DNA of 38,254 bases from Myxococcales bacterium (lineage in GTDB: Bacteria; Myxococcota_A; Polyangia; Haliangiales; Haliangiaceae): assembly GCA_024222395.1 (NCBI GenBank), contig JAAEPE010000088.1:1-38254 (forward strand), written 5' to 3'. Shown here piece by piece: positions 15,784-24,637 of the stretch. Position numbers and translations under genes: made by a program. Below the pieces are notes generated by a model. The model did not search any database, was not told the DNA's origin, and worked only from the letters and a program-made list of their open reading frames with translations. Within the stretch, counting starts at the first letter, position 1, and each line of letters begins with the position of its first letter.

Positions 15784-17352
15784 ATGTCCGAATCGACGAT
15801 TGATCTTCTCCTCGAGCTCGATGATGACGAGAGTCTCGAGGCTCTGACCAAGCGGGCTGCCCGCAAGCGCGGCGTGAGTCTCGAGCGCCTGGGCCCCATC
15901 GAGATTCTCAAGCGCTCGATCGACGCACGCCGCGGTCGGGTTCGAATTCGTTACCTGGTGCGTGAGCGACAGTCGGATTCACCTCCGCTTGGGGGCGAGC
16001 CTCTGCGCGAGTGTAGGGGGGGCGTTCGGGTCGCAATTGTTGGGGGAGGTCCCGCTGGGCTTTTCTGCGCATACCAGCTCGCACGCCACGGCATTGCCAG
16101 TGTCGTGCTCGAGCGCGGCAAGAAGGTGCAGCCGAGGCGCCACGACCTGAAGGGCTTGACCAAGGGTGGGGTTGTTGATGCGGATAGCAACTACTGCTAC
16201 GGAGAGGGCGGTGCTGGAACGTATAGCGACGGCAAGCTCTACACGCGAGCTCACAAACGCGGCGACGTGCGCGACGTCATCGAAGTCTTCGTGAAGGCGG
16301 GCGCCCCTGCAGAAATTCTCACGGATGCTCGGCCGCACATTGGGTCCAACAAACTGCCCAAGGTCGTGACTTGTCTCCGCGAGCAGCTCGAAGAGGTGGG
16401 CGTTGTCTTCCGCTTCGGTGCAAAAGTTGTTGGACTCGAGAAGGATGGCAAGGCCGTTACCGGCGTCAAGCTCGCCTGTGGCGAGGTCGTATCGGCCGAG
16501 TCGGTCGTTATGGCGACCGGCCACTCAGCACGCGATGTCTATTCGCTACTCGAGGAGGCGGGGGCCGAGATGGAGTCGAAGGGCTTTGCGGTGGGCGTGC
16601 GCATCGAACATCCGCAATCGGCCATTAATCGCATTCAATACGGCAAGGCTGCCGGCCATCCAAAGCTCCCGGCAGCAGCGTATCGCCTCGTGCAGGACAT
16701 TCGCGGTCGCGGTGTATTCTCGTTTTGCATGTGCCCTGGAGGCTGGATTGTGCCGGCTTCGACTGAGGCGGGTGCATTGGTTGTCAACGGTATGAGCCTA
16801 TCGAAACGCGATTCGCCTTACGCCAACTCCGGAATGGTTATCGGCCTCTCGCCCGAGGATTGGCAAGATGTTCCTGGGCTCGGTGGCCCGCTTGGGGGCG
16901 TGGTGCTCCAGCGCCGTATAGAAGAGGCCGCATGGCAAGGTGGCGGGGGTGGCCTAGTCGCACCCGCAACTCGCCTAGGGGATTTTCTTGAGGGGTGGCA
17001 ATCCTCGAGCCTCCCCGCGACGAGCTACGTTCCTGGGCTACAATCCGCGGACATGGAGGCAATCCTCGACTCCGGGGGCGTGCCCATCGCCGCGCGCCTG
17101 CGGGAAGCATTTGAGTGCTTTGGCAAGCGCTTGCGAGGCTTTGTCTCCGATGACGCCGTGTTGGTCGGAGTTGAGTCTCGAACGAGTGCACCAGTGCGGG
17201 TGATGCGCGATGGAGAGTCGCTGGAAAGCACATCTCTCGAGTCTCTCTATCCCTGCGGTGAGGGGGCGGGCTATGCCGGGGGCATCGTGAGTGCAGCGAT
17301 GGACGGTATGCGGGTCGCTCGAGCCATCGTCGTGAAGTACAAAGCCGGCTAG
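15784..17352 (+). CDS. FAD-dependent dehydrogenase of the COG2509 type
   Basis: This is a probable cytoplasmic flavoprotein of 522 residues. After about 80 N-terminal residues resembling the small alpha/beta domain of this family, a Rossmann FAD-binding site reads VAIVGGGPAGLFCAYQLA. It is followed by GLTKGGVVDADSNYCYGEGGAGTYSDGKLYTR, characteristic of COG2509 proteins. The middle has VVMATGHSARDVY and FAVGVRIEHPQ, and CMCPGGWIVPAS is the conserved Cys-containing motif. The end GEGAGYAGGIVSAAMDG closes the FAD site. The physiological substrate is not known to me for any member. A G7 run (16016-16022) lies just before the Rossmann motif. It overlaps pabAB by one base (TAGTG), so the two are co-translated. 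Confidence 0.88.
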   Translation: MSESTIDLLLELDDDESLEALTKRAARKRGVSLERLGPIEILKRSIDARRGRVRIRYLVRERQSDSPPLGGEPLRECRGGVRVAIVGGGPAGLFCAYQLARHGIASVVLERGKKVQPRRHDLKGLTKGGVVDADSNYCYGEGGAGTYSDGKLYTRAHKRGDVRDVIEVFVKAGAPAEILTDARPHIGSNKLPKVVTCLREQLEEVGVVFRFGAKVVGLEKDGKAVTGVKLACGEVVSAESVVMATGHSARDVYSLLEEAGAEMESKGFAVGVRIEHPQSAINRIQYGKAAGHPKLPAAAYRLVQDIRGRGVFSFCMCPGGWIVPASTEAGALVVNGMSLSKRDSPYANSGMVIGLSPEDWQDVPGLGGPLGGVVLQRRIEEAAWQGGGGGLVAPATRLGDFLEGWQSSSLPATSYVPGLQSADMEAILDSGGVPIAARLREAFECFGKRLRGFVSDDAVLVGVESRTSAPVRVMRDGESLESTSLESLYPCGEGAGYAGGIVSAAMDGMRVARAIVVKYKAG

Positions 17353-19430
17353 TGTCGAATTTATCGAAGAACGCCGCAGACATTCGCGGAGTCCGGGTGC
17401 TCTTGGTCGACAACTACAGCTCGTTCTCTCAGAGCTTGGTGCACTATTTGGCCGAACTGACGGGCTGCATGCCGGTTGTTGTCACTAACGATGTGCAAGT
17501 CATCCCGAATCTCGACTGGTTTGAAGCGATTGTGCTCTCGCCAGGTCCAGGGTCACCCGCGGAGGCTGCTGATTTCGGAATCTGCGCAGCGCTCTTGGCG
17601 CAAGATGAAGTTCCGGTTCTTGGGATTTGCCTGGGACACCAGGGGCTTGGCACCGAGAATGGCGCAACCCTAACCCTTGCAGACGAGCCGTATCACGGTC
17701 GCTGCAGTGCTGTGGAACACGACGGGGATGCTCTCTTTGATGACATCCCCGATAGCTTTGTGGCAACTCGGTATCATTCGCTTGTTCTCCGTGATCCCTT
17801 GCCTCCGCAGCTGCAGTGCATAGCAAGGAGCAGCGATGGGATAATCATGGGCCTTCGCCACCGCGAGCGCCCTCAATGGAGTGTGCAGTTTCATCCCGAG
17901 TCGATCGCGAGCGAATACGGGCACGCGCTGCTAGCCAATTTTTCTCGCTTGGCCAGGCGTCATCGTTCGCTAGCCAATGCCTCCAGTGAGACGGAACGAG
18001 GCATGCCAGTCGCAGCGCCGGCCGTGGAGGCGCGCCGTGCCTGGTCCGCTCGCACCCGAGTGCTCGATAGCAATTGCTGCGTTGAACAGGCATTCAGCGT
18101 GATCTACGGCAACTCTGATACCGCGTTCTGGCTCGACGGGGGGGCGGGTGAGAGTGTTTCCTATATGGGGGACGCCAGCGGTCCGCATGCCTACCGAATG
18201 ACCTACGACGTGGGCAGCGGTGTGGTGCAGCACTCTCACGGTCGCACCGATGCCGACGCCTGCGACGATATCTTTTGTTACCTCGGTGCCTTGCTCAAAG
18301 CGAATCGCGGGCCGGTGGGCATGCCCCCAGGCCTGGCCTTCACTGGAGGGCTGGTAGGGTACTTTGGCTACGAACTCAAAGGAGACTTAGGCGCGCAAAA
18401 TCGCCATCGCTCTCCCTGGTCGGATGCCCAATGGCTTTGGGTCGACCGTTTTGTCGCCTACGATCACAGGACGAAGCGAGCGACTCTCGTGGCGCTATGC
18501 CCTGATGACGAAAAGGCTGCGGCGCAAGAGATGTGGCTCGACGAAACCGCCGCCGCGCTCGCTGCCACACCTGGCCACGAAATAGCTCCGACGTGGGACG
18601 CGTTTGCCCTGGAGTGGCGAGATAGCCCCAGCGAATACGAGGGACTCATTGAGGCGTGCCAGGAGAATATCAAGGCGGGGGAGAGTTATGAGCTATGCCT
18701 CACGACCCAGCTTGAGGGCAATGGCGAGGTGGATGCGCTCGAACTTTTTCGCCGCATGCGGCGACGCAATCCAGCTCCCTATTCGGCCTTTCTGCGCTGC
18801 GAGGGCTTTGCCTTGGCCTCATCTTCACCCGAGCGCTTTCTGCATATTGACGCCTTGGGGCTAGCCTCTTCCAAACCCATCAAGGGGACCGCTTCCAGAG
18901 ACCCGGATCCCGCACGTGATGCGGAGCTTTCGCAACAACTCGCCGCGAGTGAAAAGGAGAGGGCGGAGAATCTAATGATTGTCGACCTCGTACGTCACGA
19001 CCTTGGTCATACGTGCCAAGTTGGTTCCGTCAAGGTAGATAGCCTAGCTCTTGTTGAGAGCTTCTCCAGCGTACACCAACTGGTAAGCACCATCCGTGGG
19101 CGCCTCCGAGAAGACGCAAGTCCTCTGCAGTGCGTCGCCGAATCCTTCCCCGGCGGATCGATGACAGGGGCCCCAAAGAAGCGCTCGATGGAGATTCTCG
19201 ACGAGCTCGAATCGGGCCCTAGAGGGCCGTACTCTGGCAGCATCGGCTACCTAAGCATGAACGGCGCTGTCGACTTGAGCATCGTGATTCGCAGCGTGCT
19301 CGTCGAACCCGGCCGAGTACACCTGGGCGTAGGTGGCGCCATTACCTCGCTATCGGAAATTGGGAGCGAGGTCGGCGAAGTGCGACTCAAGGCGCGGGCG
19401 CAGATTGACGCACTTGAGAATCGTTCCTAG
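17352..19430 (+). CDS. pabAB: Aminodeoxychorismate synthase, PabA-PabB fusion
   Basis: This bifunctional enzyme makes 4-amino-4-deoxychorismate from chorismate and glutamine for folate synthesis. The N-terminal glutamine amidotransferase (about 1-205) has Cys93 in GICLGHQGLG and His181/Glu183 in QFHPES. The C-terminal chorismate-binding part (about 250-690) has PIKGTASR, whose Lys distinguishes PabB from TrpE. It also has LIVDL-like NLMIVDLVRHDLG, SVHQLVSTIRG, GGSMTGAPKKRSMEI and GPYSGSIGYLS. The 692 residues fit amidotransferase-synthase fusions. The start is GTG 17352 overlapping the previous stop. No PabC lyase is nearby. A G7 run lies at 18138-18144. Confidence 0.93.
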   Translation: MSNLSKNAADIRGVRVLLVDNYSSFSQSLVHYLAELTGCMPVVVTNDVQVIPNLDWFEAIVLSPGPGSPAEAADFGICAALLAQDEVPVLGICLGHQGLGTENGATLTLADEPYHGRCSAVEHDGDALFDDIPDSFVATRYHSLVLRDPLPPQLQCIARSSDGIIMGLRHRERPQWSVQFHPESIASEYGHALLANFSRLARRHRSLANASSETERGMPVAAPAVEARRAWSARTRVLDSNCCVEQAFSVIYGNSDTAFWLDGGAGESVSYMGDASGPHAYRMTYDVGSGVVQHSHGRTDADACDDIFCYLGALLKANRGPVGMPPGLAFTGGLVGYFGYELKGDLGAQNRHRSPWSDAQWLWVDRFVAYDHRTKRATLVALCPDDEKAAAQEMWLDETAAALAATPGHEIAPTWDAFALEWRDSPSEYEGLIEACQENIKAGESYELCLTTQLEGNGEVDALELFRRMRRRNPAPYSAFLRCEGFALASSSPERFLHIDALGLASSKPIKGTASRDPDPARDAELSQQLAASEKERAENLMIVDLVRHDLGHTCQVGSVKVDSLALVESFSSVHQLVSTIRGRLREDASPLQCVAESFPGGSMTGAPKKRSMEILDELESGPRGPYSGSIGYLSMNGAVDLSIVIRSVLVEPGRVHLGVGGAITSLSEIGSEVGEVRLKARAQIDALENRS

Positions 19431-19463
19431 AGCGGCGAGCTGTGCTTCAGGCTGTTCGGGGCT

Positions 19464-20519
19464 CTAAGCCGCCTGGGTGTAGATCGTCTGGGATGGAAAT
19501 GCGAAGTCGAGTTTTGCTTCCGTGAATCGCTCGAGGATCTTCATGTTCACTTCGGTCTTCGTAGCCATGATATCGGCGTCCTTCCGAATGTAGTAGATGT
19601 ACTTGATCACCATCGCCGAGTCGCCGAAGGAATCGAAGCCGCTTACAAAATTCTCCTCGAGGCCCTCAGTGCTCTCGGTAATCTCTTTGACAATCTGCAG
19701 GGCCTTCTTTAACCCCTCTGGCGTCGTCTCATAGGTGAGCCCCAAATCCACTGCGACCTTGCGGGATGGCTCGAGAGTGACGTTTTCGACTGCCGTGTCT
19801 GAGAAGGTGGCATTAGGAATCGTTACCACGCGGCCTTCGAGTGTCTTGAGTCGCGTGCTGCGAATACCAACTTCCATAATTGCACCGTCATACCCGGAGA
19901 CCTTGACTCGATCGCCGACGACGAACGGCCTATCTGTAAAGACAGTGAAGCCTCCGAATATGTTGGAGACCGTGTCTTTTGCGGCCATGGCGAGCGCGAG
20001 TCCACCGATGCCGAGACCAGCGATGAGCGCTCCGACATCGTAGCCCGCGTTGTTGAGAGCTACGATGGTACCGAGAGACCAGACAAAGACCTTGGTGCCT
20101 TTGCGAACAAGGGGCAGTAGTTGGTCGTCAAGGTCGTTCTCCGATTTGTCTGCGATGGGGGCGATGAGCTCGCTGAAGACGGCTTCCACCAACCTGGCAA
20201 CGAGCCAGGTAATGCTCATCATGATGATGAACTGCCGGAAGCCCGCAGCCCAGCTCTCCGCTCCCGCGGAGAGGTTGAGTGTGCCAACTCCCACCATAAC
20301 TCCGACAAGGCTAAGGCCGACGATGATTGGTTCCTCGGCCAGATCGACGATCAAGTCATCGAGGTTGCTGCGTGTCTTCGCTGTGACCTTCTTGATGACC
20401 GAGGAACACACCCAGTACAGCACTTTGCCGGCGATGAGTGCGCCAAGCATGATGCCCATGGCAGTCGCCCATTCTAGGACCGTATTGTTGTAGTAGGCCT
20501 TATCCAATAAGTCTGACAC
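19464..20519 (-). CDS. MscS-type mechanosensitive channel
   Basis: This is an inner-membrane channel that opens on hypo-osmotic shock. The 351-residue protein has about four N-terminal helices. The glycine/alanine pore helix follows, in NAGYDVGALIAGLGIGGLALAMAAKDTVSNIFGG, and then the beta domain with FVVGDRVKV, GAIMEVGIRSTRLKTLEGRVVTIPNATFSDT. It resembles the mid-sized YnaI/MscCG-like group more than short E. coli MscS (286). The start is GTG 20519 with GAGGAGAG just upstream. It converges with pabAB across a 33-bp gap with no clear terminator, and is divergent from the DUF4139 pair. I see no gene in 20520-20697. Confidence 0.93.
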   Translation of the reverse strand: MSDLLDKAYYNNTVLEWATAMGIMLGALIAGKVLYWVCSSVIKKVTAKTRSNLDDLIVDLAEEPIIVGLSLVGVMVGVGTLNLSAGAESWAAGFRQFIIMMSITWLVARLVEAVFSELIAPIADKSENDLDDQLLPLVRKGTKVFVWSLGTIVALNNAGYDVGALIAGLGIGGLALAMAAKDTVSNIFGGFTVFTDRPFVVGDRVKVSGYDGAIMEVGIRSTRLKTLEGRVVTIPNATFSDTAVENVTLEPSRKVAVDLGLTYETTPEGLKKALQIVKEITESTEGLEENFVSGFDSFGDSAMVIKYIYYIRKDADIMATKTEVNMKILERFTEAKLDFAFPSQTIYTQAA

Positions 20520-20697
20520 TTGCTCTCCTCGGCTAGTTCCTTGCGAGCGCCAACTCGGGCCCTCGCAGCTAGGAGAGCCCGGTTTGTCTCCCCGGGCAAG
20601 TTCGCTGCGGAATTGGATCGAACCAAGACCTGCTGCGTTGTCTTTGTGGAGGTCCTAAGTAAGGATGTCAGCTTCGCCCTACACTGGAGAGATATGC

Positions 20698-22944
20698 ATG
20701 AGCGCCCCCACTGTTGAAACGAGTCCCGAGACACCACTCACGAGTCTGGCGTCGACGATACGAGCTGTGACGGTCTACCGTAGTGGGGCTGTGGTCACGA
20801 GGGCTGCGAAGCTCGCGGGTGGGGCGAAGTCGGCGCTGCTGTGCTTCGATGAATTGCCTCTGAGCCTATTGGACTCCTCACTCCGATGTCGCATTACAGG
20901 TGGTTATGGCCTCCGAGCTACAGAGCTGCGCTGCCAGCTCTCGCTACCCGATGCGCCGAGTAAGGGAGGCGATTCGGAGATCGAAGAAAGCAAGGCTGCG
21001 GCCATCAAAGTGGCGCAACTGCAGAGTCGCCTGGCGGTGCTCGAGGAAGAACTCTCTCTCAAACTAGGCCTTGGCGACCGGGGCAAACCGGAGCCAGGCG
21101 TGGCGCCGATGGCGTCTCCGCTTGGGGCGCGACTGGCCACTCTCGAGGGGCTAGATACTCGGCTCGCCAATTTGCAGAGCAAGCACCGGGAGACAACGGA
21201 AGAACTCCGTTTGGCTCACCTTAGGCTCTTCGAATTCGAGTACATCGAGCAGAGGGCGAGTAGTGATCGAGAGGCGAGGGTGGGCGAGCTTCGCAAGAGC
21301 GTGATGGTCTTGGTGCAGGGCCAAGGAAGCATGGAAGGGGCCGACATCGAGCTTGCCTACTTTGTCCCCGGAGCCAGGTGGGCGCCCTCATACGCACTCA
21401 GGCTGGGCGCGGGGTTAGATAGTGGCGAGTTGGCGATGCGCGCCATGGTGAGCCAGCGCAGTGGCGAAGACTGGTCCGCTGTAGATCTCACTCTCTCGAC
21501 CGCCGACTACCAGGCGTGGGCTGAGATTCCAGAACTGAACTCCAAGCGTATCGGTCGGCGCCAACCTTCTCCCCAAAAGAAGGGCTGGCGAGCGCCGCCT
21601 GTGGGCACGGAGCTTCTCTACCAAGACTACGATGCCAGCTTCGGGGGGCCGTCTTCGGTGCCGCATGACGTTCTTGCAGGAGCACCTGCTGGCCCAGACG
21701 CCACACCTAGGGCCGCGTTCGAAGCAGCAAAGGAGATGATGGTGCCGGATGCGGATCTCGGCTCCGCGGTCTTCGATGACTACGACGATGACTGTGACGA
21801 TGACTGTGACGATGACTGTGACGAAATTGCGGAAGAGGAGTTTGCAAGCCTCAGCGTTGGAGCAAACATGAGTTCGATGGAGGGGGGCGAGGCCTTTGGC
21901 TCCGCTCCACCGCCTCCGATGGCGATGGGCGCGCAAGCCCCCATGCGCAGTAGTGCGCCGGATCCAAGAAAGAGGATGGCAAAGAGCAAGCCGGCAATGC
22001 CTGGTCGTGGCGGACCCTCGAGGTCGGCGCCACCACTAGTCCCAGAAGCTCTTCAAGTTGATCTCGACTTGATGCAATACGCGCGTTTGCGCATGCCAGG
22101 GCCGGGCACTACGCAGCGAGGCAGCCTGCGAATTTCCACGCGCATCGAGATGTATGCGGAGGTCTTCGCCTCGCAGGGAGAGGTTTTTGACTCCGCTACC
22201 CGCGCGCATCTCGATGCAGCACAGCGTAGTGCTGAAGATATTGCCTCGATGCCGACTGGCCATCGAGAGCCGTGGTCTGAGGACTTCGACTACGCCTATC
22301 GTTCGGAGAGCACGGTCGACCTTGAATCCGATGGGCAGTTCCACAGCCTTCCTATCGCCATCGCCACAGTGAGCTGCTCGCCTCTTCATGTAGTGGTGCC
22401 TCGTGAGAGCACAGACGTTTTTCGCACTGTCGCCGTGGACAATCCCATGAATGCGCCGCTCCTTGTCGGGCCCTTGGACGTCTACTGGGATGATGCTTTC
22501 TTGCTAACTAGCGCGGTCGCATTTACGGCTCCGAAGGGCCGAGTAGACCTCGGGCTGGGGGTAGACCAAGCGGTCAAGGTCGTTCGCAATACCCACTACC
22601 GCGAAGACACCGCCGGGCTCATGGGCGGTTCTCTAGCGCTATCACACAAGATCGTCATCGAGGTTGCCAACGAGGGTGGCCACGATATCTCACTCGAAGT
22701 TCGCGAGCGGGTGCCGGTTGCGGCGAGTGATGAGGACGATATCAAACTGGAGATCAAGGGTGTTTCTCCGCCATGGGAAGAGTACGAGGCTCATGGCGAG
22801 AGCGCAGGTGCTCCTACGGCAAAGGGCACGCATCGCTGGAGGGTCTCACTTGGGTCCGGAGAGCGTAGCGAGCTTTCGGCCAACTACGAGGTCAAGCTGC
22901 CTTCGAAGTATGAACTCAGCGGTGGCAACCGGAGGGAGTGGTAA
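20698..22944 (+). CDS. DUF4139-domain (MuiA-like) protein 1
   Basis: This 748-residue protein has an N-terminal DUF4140-like strand region (AVTVYRSGAVVTRAAKL), then a coiled-coil segment (about 100-190). The DUF4139 beta domain begins DIELAYFVPGARWAPSYALRL with SGEDWSAVDLTLSTA. A long low-complexity insert (about residues 330-450) splits the domain and carries an Asp/Cys repeat and Pro/Ala/Met-rich stretches. The domain resumes with LVGPLDVYWDDAFL and ends in NYEVKLPSKYELSGG. MuiA-like proteins are poorly characterised. ATG 20698 has GGAGAG six bases upstream and is preferred over ATG 20665. The gene is followed at once by a paralogue, suggesting a two-protein unit. No signal peptide is evident. 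Confidence 0.8.
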   Translation: MSAPTVETSPETPLTSLASTIRAVTVYRSGAVVTRAAKLAGGAKSALLCFDELPLSLLDSSLRCRITGGYGLRATELRCQLSLPDAPSKGGDSEIEESKAAAIKVAQLQSRLAVLEEELSLKLGLGDRGKPEPGVAPMASPLGARLATLEGLDTRLANLQSKHRETTEELRLAHLRLFEFEYIEQRASSDREARVGELRKSVMVLVQGQGSMEGADIELAYFVPGARWAPSYALRLGAGLDSGELAMRAMVSQRSGEDWSAVDLTLSTADYQAWAEIPELNSKRIGRRQPSPQKKGWRAPPVGTELLYQDYDASFGGPSSVPHDVLAGAPAGPDATPRAAFEAAKEMMVPDADLGSAVFDDYDDDCDDDCDDDCDEIAEEEFASLSVGANMSSMEGGEAFGSAPPPPMAMGAQAPMRSSAPDPRKRMAKSKPAMPGRGGPSRSAPPLVPEALQVDLDLMQYARLRMPGPGTTQRGSLRISTRIEMYAEVFASQGEVFDSATRAHLDAAQRSAEDIASMPTGHREPWSEDFDYAYRSESTVDLESDGQFHSLPIAIATVSCSPLHVVVPRESTDVFRTVAVDNPMNAPLLVGPLDVYWDDAFLLTSAVAFTAPKGRVDLGLGVDQAVKVVRNTHYREDTAGLMGGSLALSHKIVIEVANEGGHDISLEVRERVPVAASDEDDIKLEIKGVSPPWEEYEAHGESAGAPTAKGTHRWRVSLGSGERSELSANYEVKLPSKYELSGGNRREW
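21784..21824. repeat. 12-bp tandem repeat x3 encoding an Asp-Cys tract
   Basis: Three perfect GACGATGACTGT units (21784-21819) plus a partial fourth encode DDDCDDDCDDDCDE in DUF4139 protein 1 (residues 363 onward). The repeat keeps frame. The spaced cysteines in a strongly acidic tract could bind metal, but nothing else in the gene demands that. Confidence 0.92.
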
Positions 22945-22946
22945 TT

Positions 22947-24548
22947 ATGGATGCGAAATCTACCAATGATGAGCAGGGCGGGAATCCGCAAGTTGTGTTC
23001 GATGCCCCAATCGATGAAGTCTGTCTGATGGAGGATCGAGGTCGGGTGAGCAGGCGAGGCTCTGCGTCTCTCGCCCCGGGACGTCACCGATTACATGTCG
23101 CTGGCGTCTCCCCTGTGCTCGTCGATAAGAGCTTGGTCGTGGCATCGGACGGAGCCAATGCGTCTCTGAAGATTGTTGATGCCCGAGTGATTCGTGAGCT
23201 CGTTCTCGAAGGCGACGAGGGGGCCAAGAATACTGAGCTAGGTCGTCTTCGCGAGATGGTGCGGACGCTCAAGGTCGCATCTGAAGTACGGGGCGCGGAA
23301 ACCGAGCGCATCGTCCAGCGCTTTCGCGGAATGAATCGGGCGGTTCAACTCGGGTTGCAAGAGCTTGTCAGCGATGCATCTTGGGACCGGGCGGCTACCA
23401 CGGAGGCTTTTGCGCAACTCGAGACACTGAGAGAAGAAGCAATCGAGGTGCTTGAATCGAAGGCACCTCTGGATAGCGAGCAGAAGGATAGCGAGTCGGA
23501 AATTAGCCAGCTCGAAGGGCAGATCTACGCGTTGCGAACACCATCCCAGACTAGCCGAGCGTTCATAGAGATCGATGTCGAGGTCACGGCAGCTTGCGAC
23601 GCGAAACTGCAAATCGGCTACTCGGTTCCAGGCGCTTGCTGGAGGCCAGCACATCGCGCCCAGCTTGTATCTGAAGAAGAGGGGCACTCCGTCCTCTTTG
23701 AGACCGACGCCTGCGTTTGGCAGAACACAGGTGAGGATTGGGATGATGTGCAATTGGTGCTTTCGACGGAGCGCGCATCCCTTGGAGTTGAACCACCGAC
23801 GTTGTCGAGCGATATCTTGCGAGTGCAGCGCAAGAGCCAAACTGTGCAAATCGAAGCTCGCGAACAAGCCGTTGACGAACTCGGCCAAGGCGGAGGGGGC
23901 CAAGGCGGCGGTGCACCGAAGTTGCCCGGTATCGACGATGGCGGGACCGCGCTCAACCTCAGGGCACCGCAGCGTTCGCGGCTTCTGTCGGATGGGCGCC
24001 CGCACCGAATATTTCTGAGCACATTCGAATCAGGGGCAGAGGTTTCGCTCGTAGCCTTTCCCGAGATTGATCCATGTGTCTTGCTCAGTGCCACGTTGGA
24101 GAACGCCGGGGCGCGTCCCATTCTCGCAGGTCCTGTCGACCTCATTCGAGACAGTGGAGTGGTTGGCCGGTCGAAGGTGCTCTACGTCGCGAGTGGCGAG
24201 CGCTTTGAGCTTGGCTGGGGCCCAGAACCTGAACTGCGGATGCGACGGGACATAGAGAGCACCAGCGAGACCAGCAAGATGCTCAGCTCTTGGCGCGTGA
24301 AGACTCACCATACGAGTATCCGAGTGAGCAACATCGGACAGCGTACTCATGCAATTCGGGTAACCGAGCGAGTGCCGGTATCGGAAATAGATAGAGTGAA
24401 GATCGAGGTAGACAGTGCCAAGACGACAGGGCGTCAAAGCGCGGACGCCAATGGCTTTGTCACTTGGCAGTTGGGGGTGGCTCCCATGGCCCAAGAGACG
24501 ATATCGCTGACATACCTCGTCAAGAAGCACGAGGACGTCGAGGGCTAG
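22947..24548 (+). CDS. DUF4139-domain (MuiA-like) protein 2
   Basis: This 533-residue paralogue of the preceding protein has the same layout. It has an N-terminal beta region, a helical stretch (about 75-185) and DUF4139 signatures LQIGYSVPGACWRPAHRAQLV and TGEDWDDVQLVLSTERASLG. A shorter Gly/Gln-rich insert (GQGGGGQGGGAP) occupies the same place as the low-complexity insert of protein 1. It ends with VTWQLGVAPMAQETISLTYLVKK. The product is co-translated with its partner: the first gene's stop at 22944 lies within the ribosome-site region GGAGGGAG. I prefer ATG 22947 to GTG 22938, which is too close to GGAGG. Shared inserts and tandem order suggest duplication. Confidence 0.8.
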   Translation: MDAKSTNDEQGGNPQVVFDAPIDEVCLMEDRGRVSRRGSASLAPGRHRLHVAGVSPVLVDKSLVVASDGANASLKIVDARVIRELVLEGDEGAKNTELGRLREMVRTLKVASEVRGAETERIVQRFRGMNRAVQLGLQELVSDASWDRAATTEAFAQLETLREEAIEVLESKAPLDSEQKDSESEISQLEGQIYALRTPSQTSRAFIEIDVEVTAACDAKLQIGYSVPGACWRPAHRAQLVSEEEGHSVLFETDACVWQNTGEDWDDVQLVLSTERASLGVEPPTLSSDILRVQRKSQTVQIEAREQAVDELGQGGGGQGGGAPKLPGIDDGGTALNLRAPQRSRLLSDGRPHRIFLSTFESGAEVSLVAFPEIDPCVLLSATLENAGARPILAGPVDLIRDSGVVGRSKVLYVASGERFELGWGPEPELRMRRDIESTSETSKMLSSWRVKTHHTSIRVSNIGQRTHAIRVTERVPVSEIDRVKIEVDSAKTTGRQSADANGFVTWQLGVAPMAQETISLTYLVKKHEDVEG

Positions 24549-24560
24549 GTATATCTCCTA

Positions 24561-24620
24561 TGTCGGGCAACGTGTCGGGCAACGTGTCGGGCAACGTGTC
24601 GGGCAACGTGTCGGGCAACG
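24561..24620. repeat. 12-bp tandem array, 5 copies, between convergent genes
   Basis: Five perfect TGTCGGGCAACG units fill the space between the DUF4139 protein 2 stop (24548) and the end of the convergent unknown gene (24638). On the plus strand an ATG at 24560 reads through it as repeated SGNV for 29 codons, with no ribosome site I can defend. Confidence 0.96.
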
Positions 24621-24637
24621 TGGTAACGGGGTCAGTG

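Noticed and set aside
16016..16022. G7 tracts in the FAD-protein gene and in pabAB (18138-18144) as phase-variation switches
   Set aside because: Seven-base runs are common at this base composition, both genes are intact, and neither encodes a surface function.
23238..24005. 255-codon minus-strand ORF inside DUF4139 protein 2
   Set aside because: The sense strand has clear family motifs. The antisense product has no recognisable domain or start signal.
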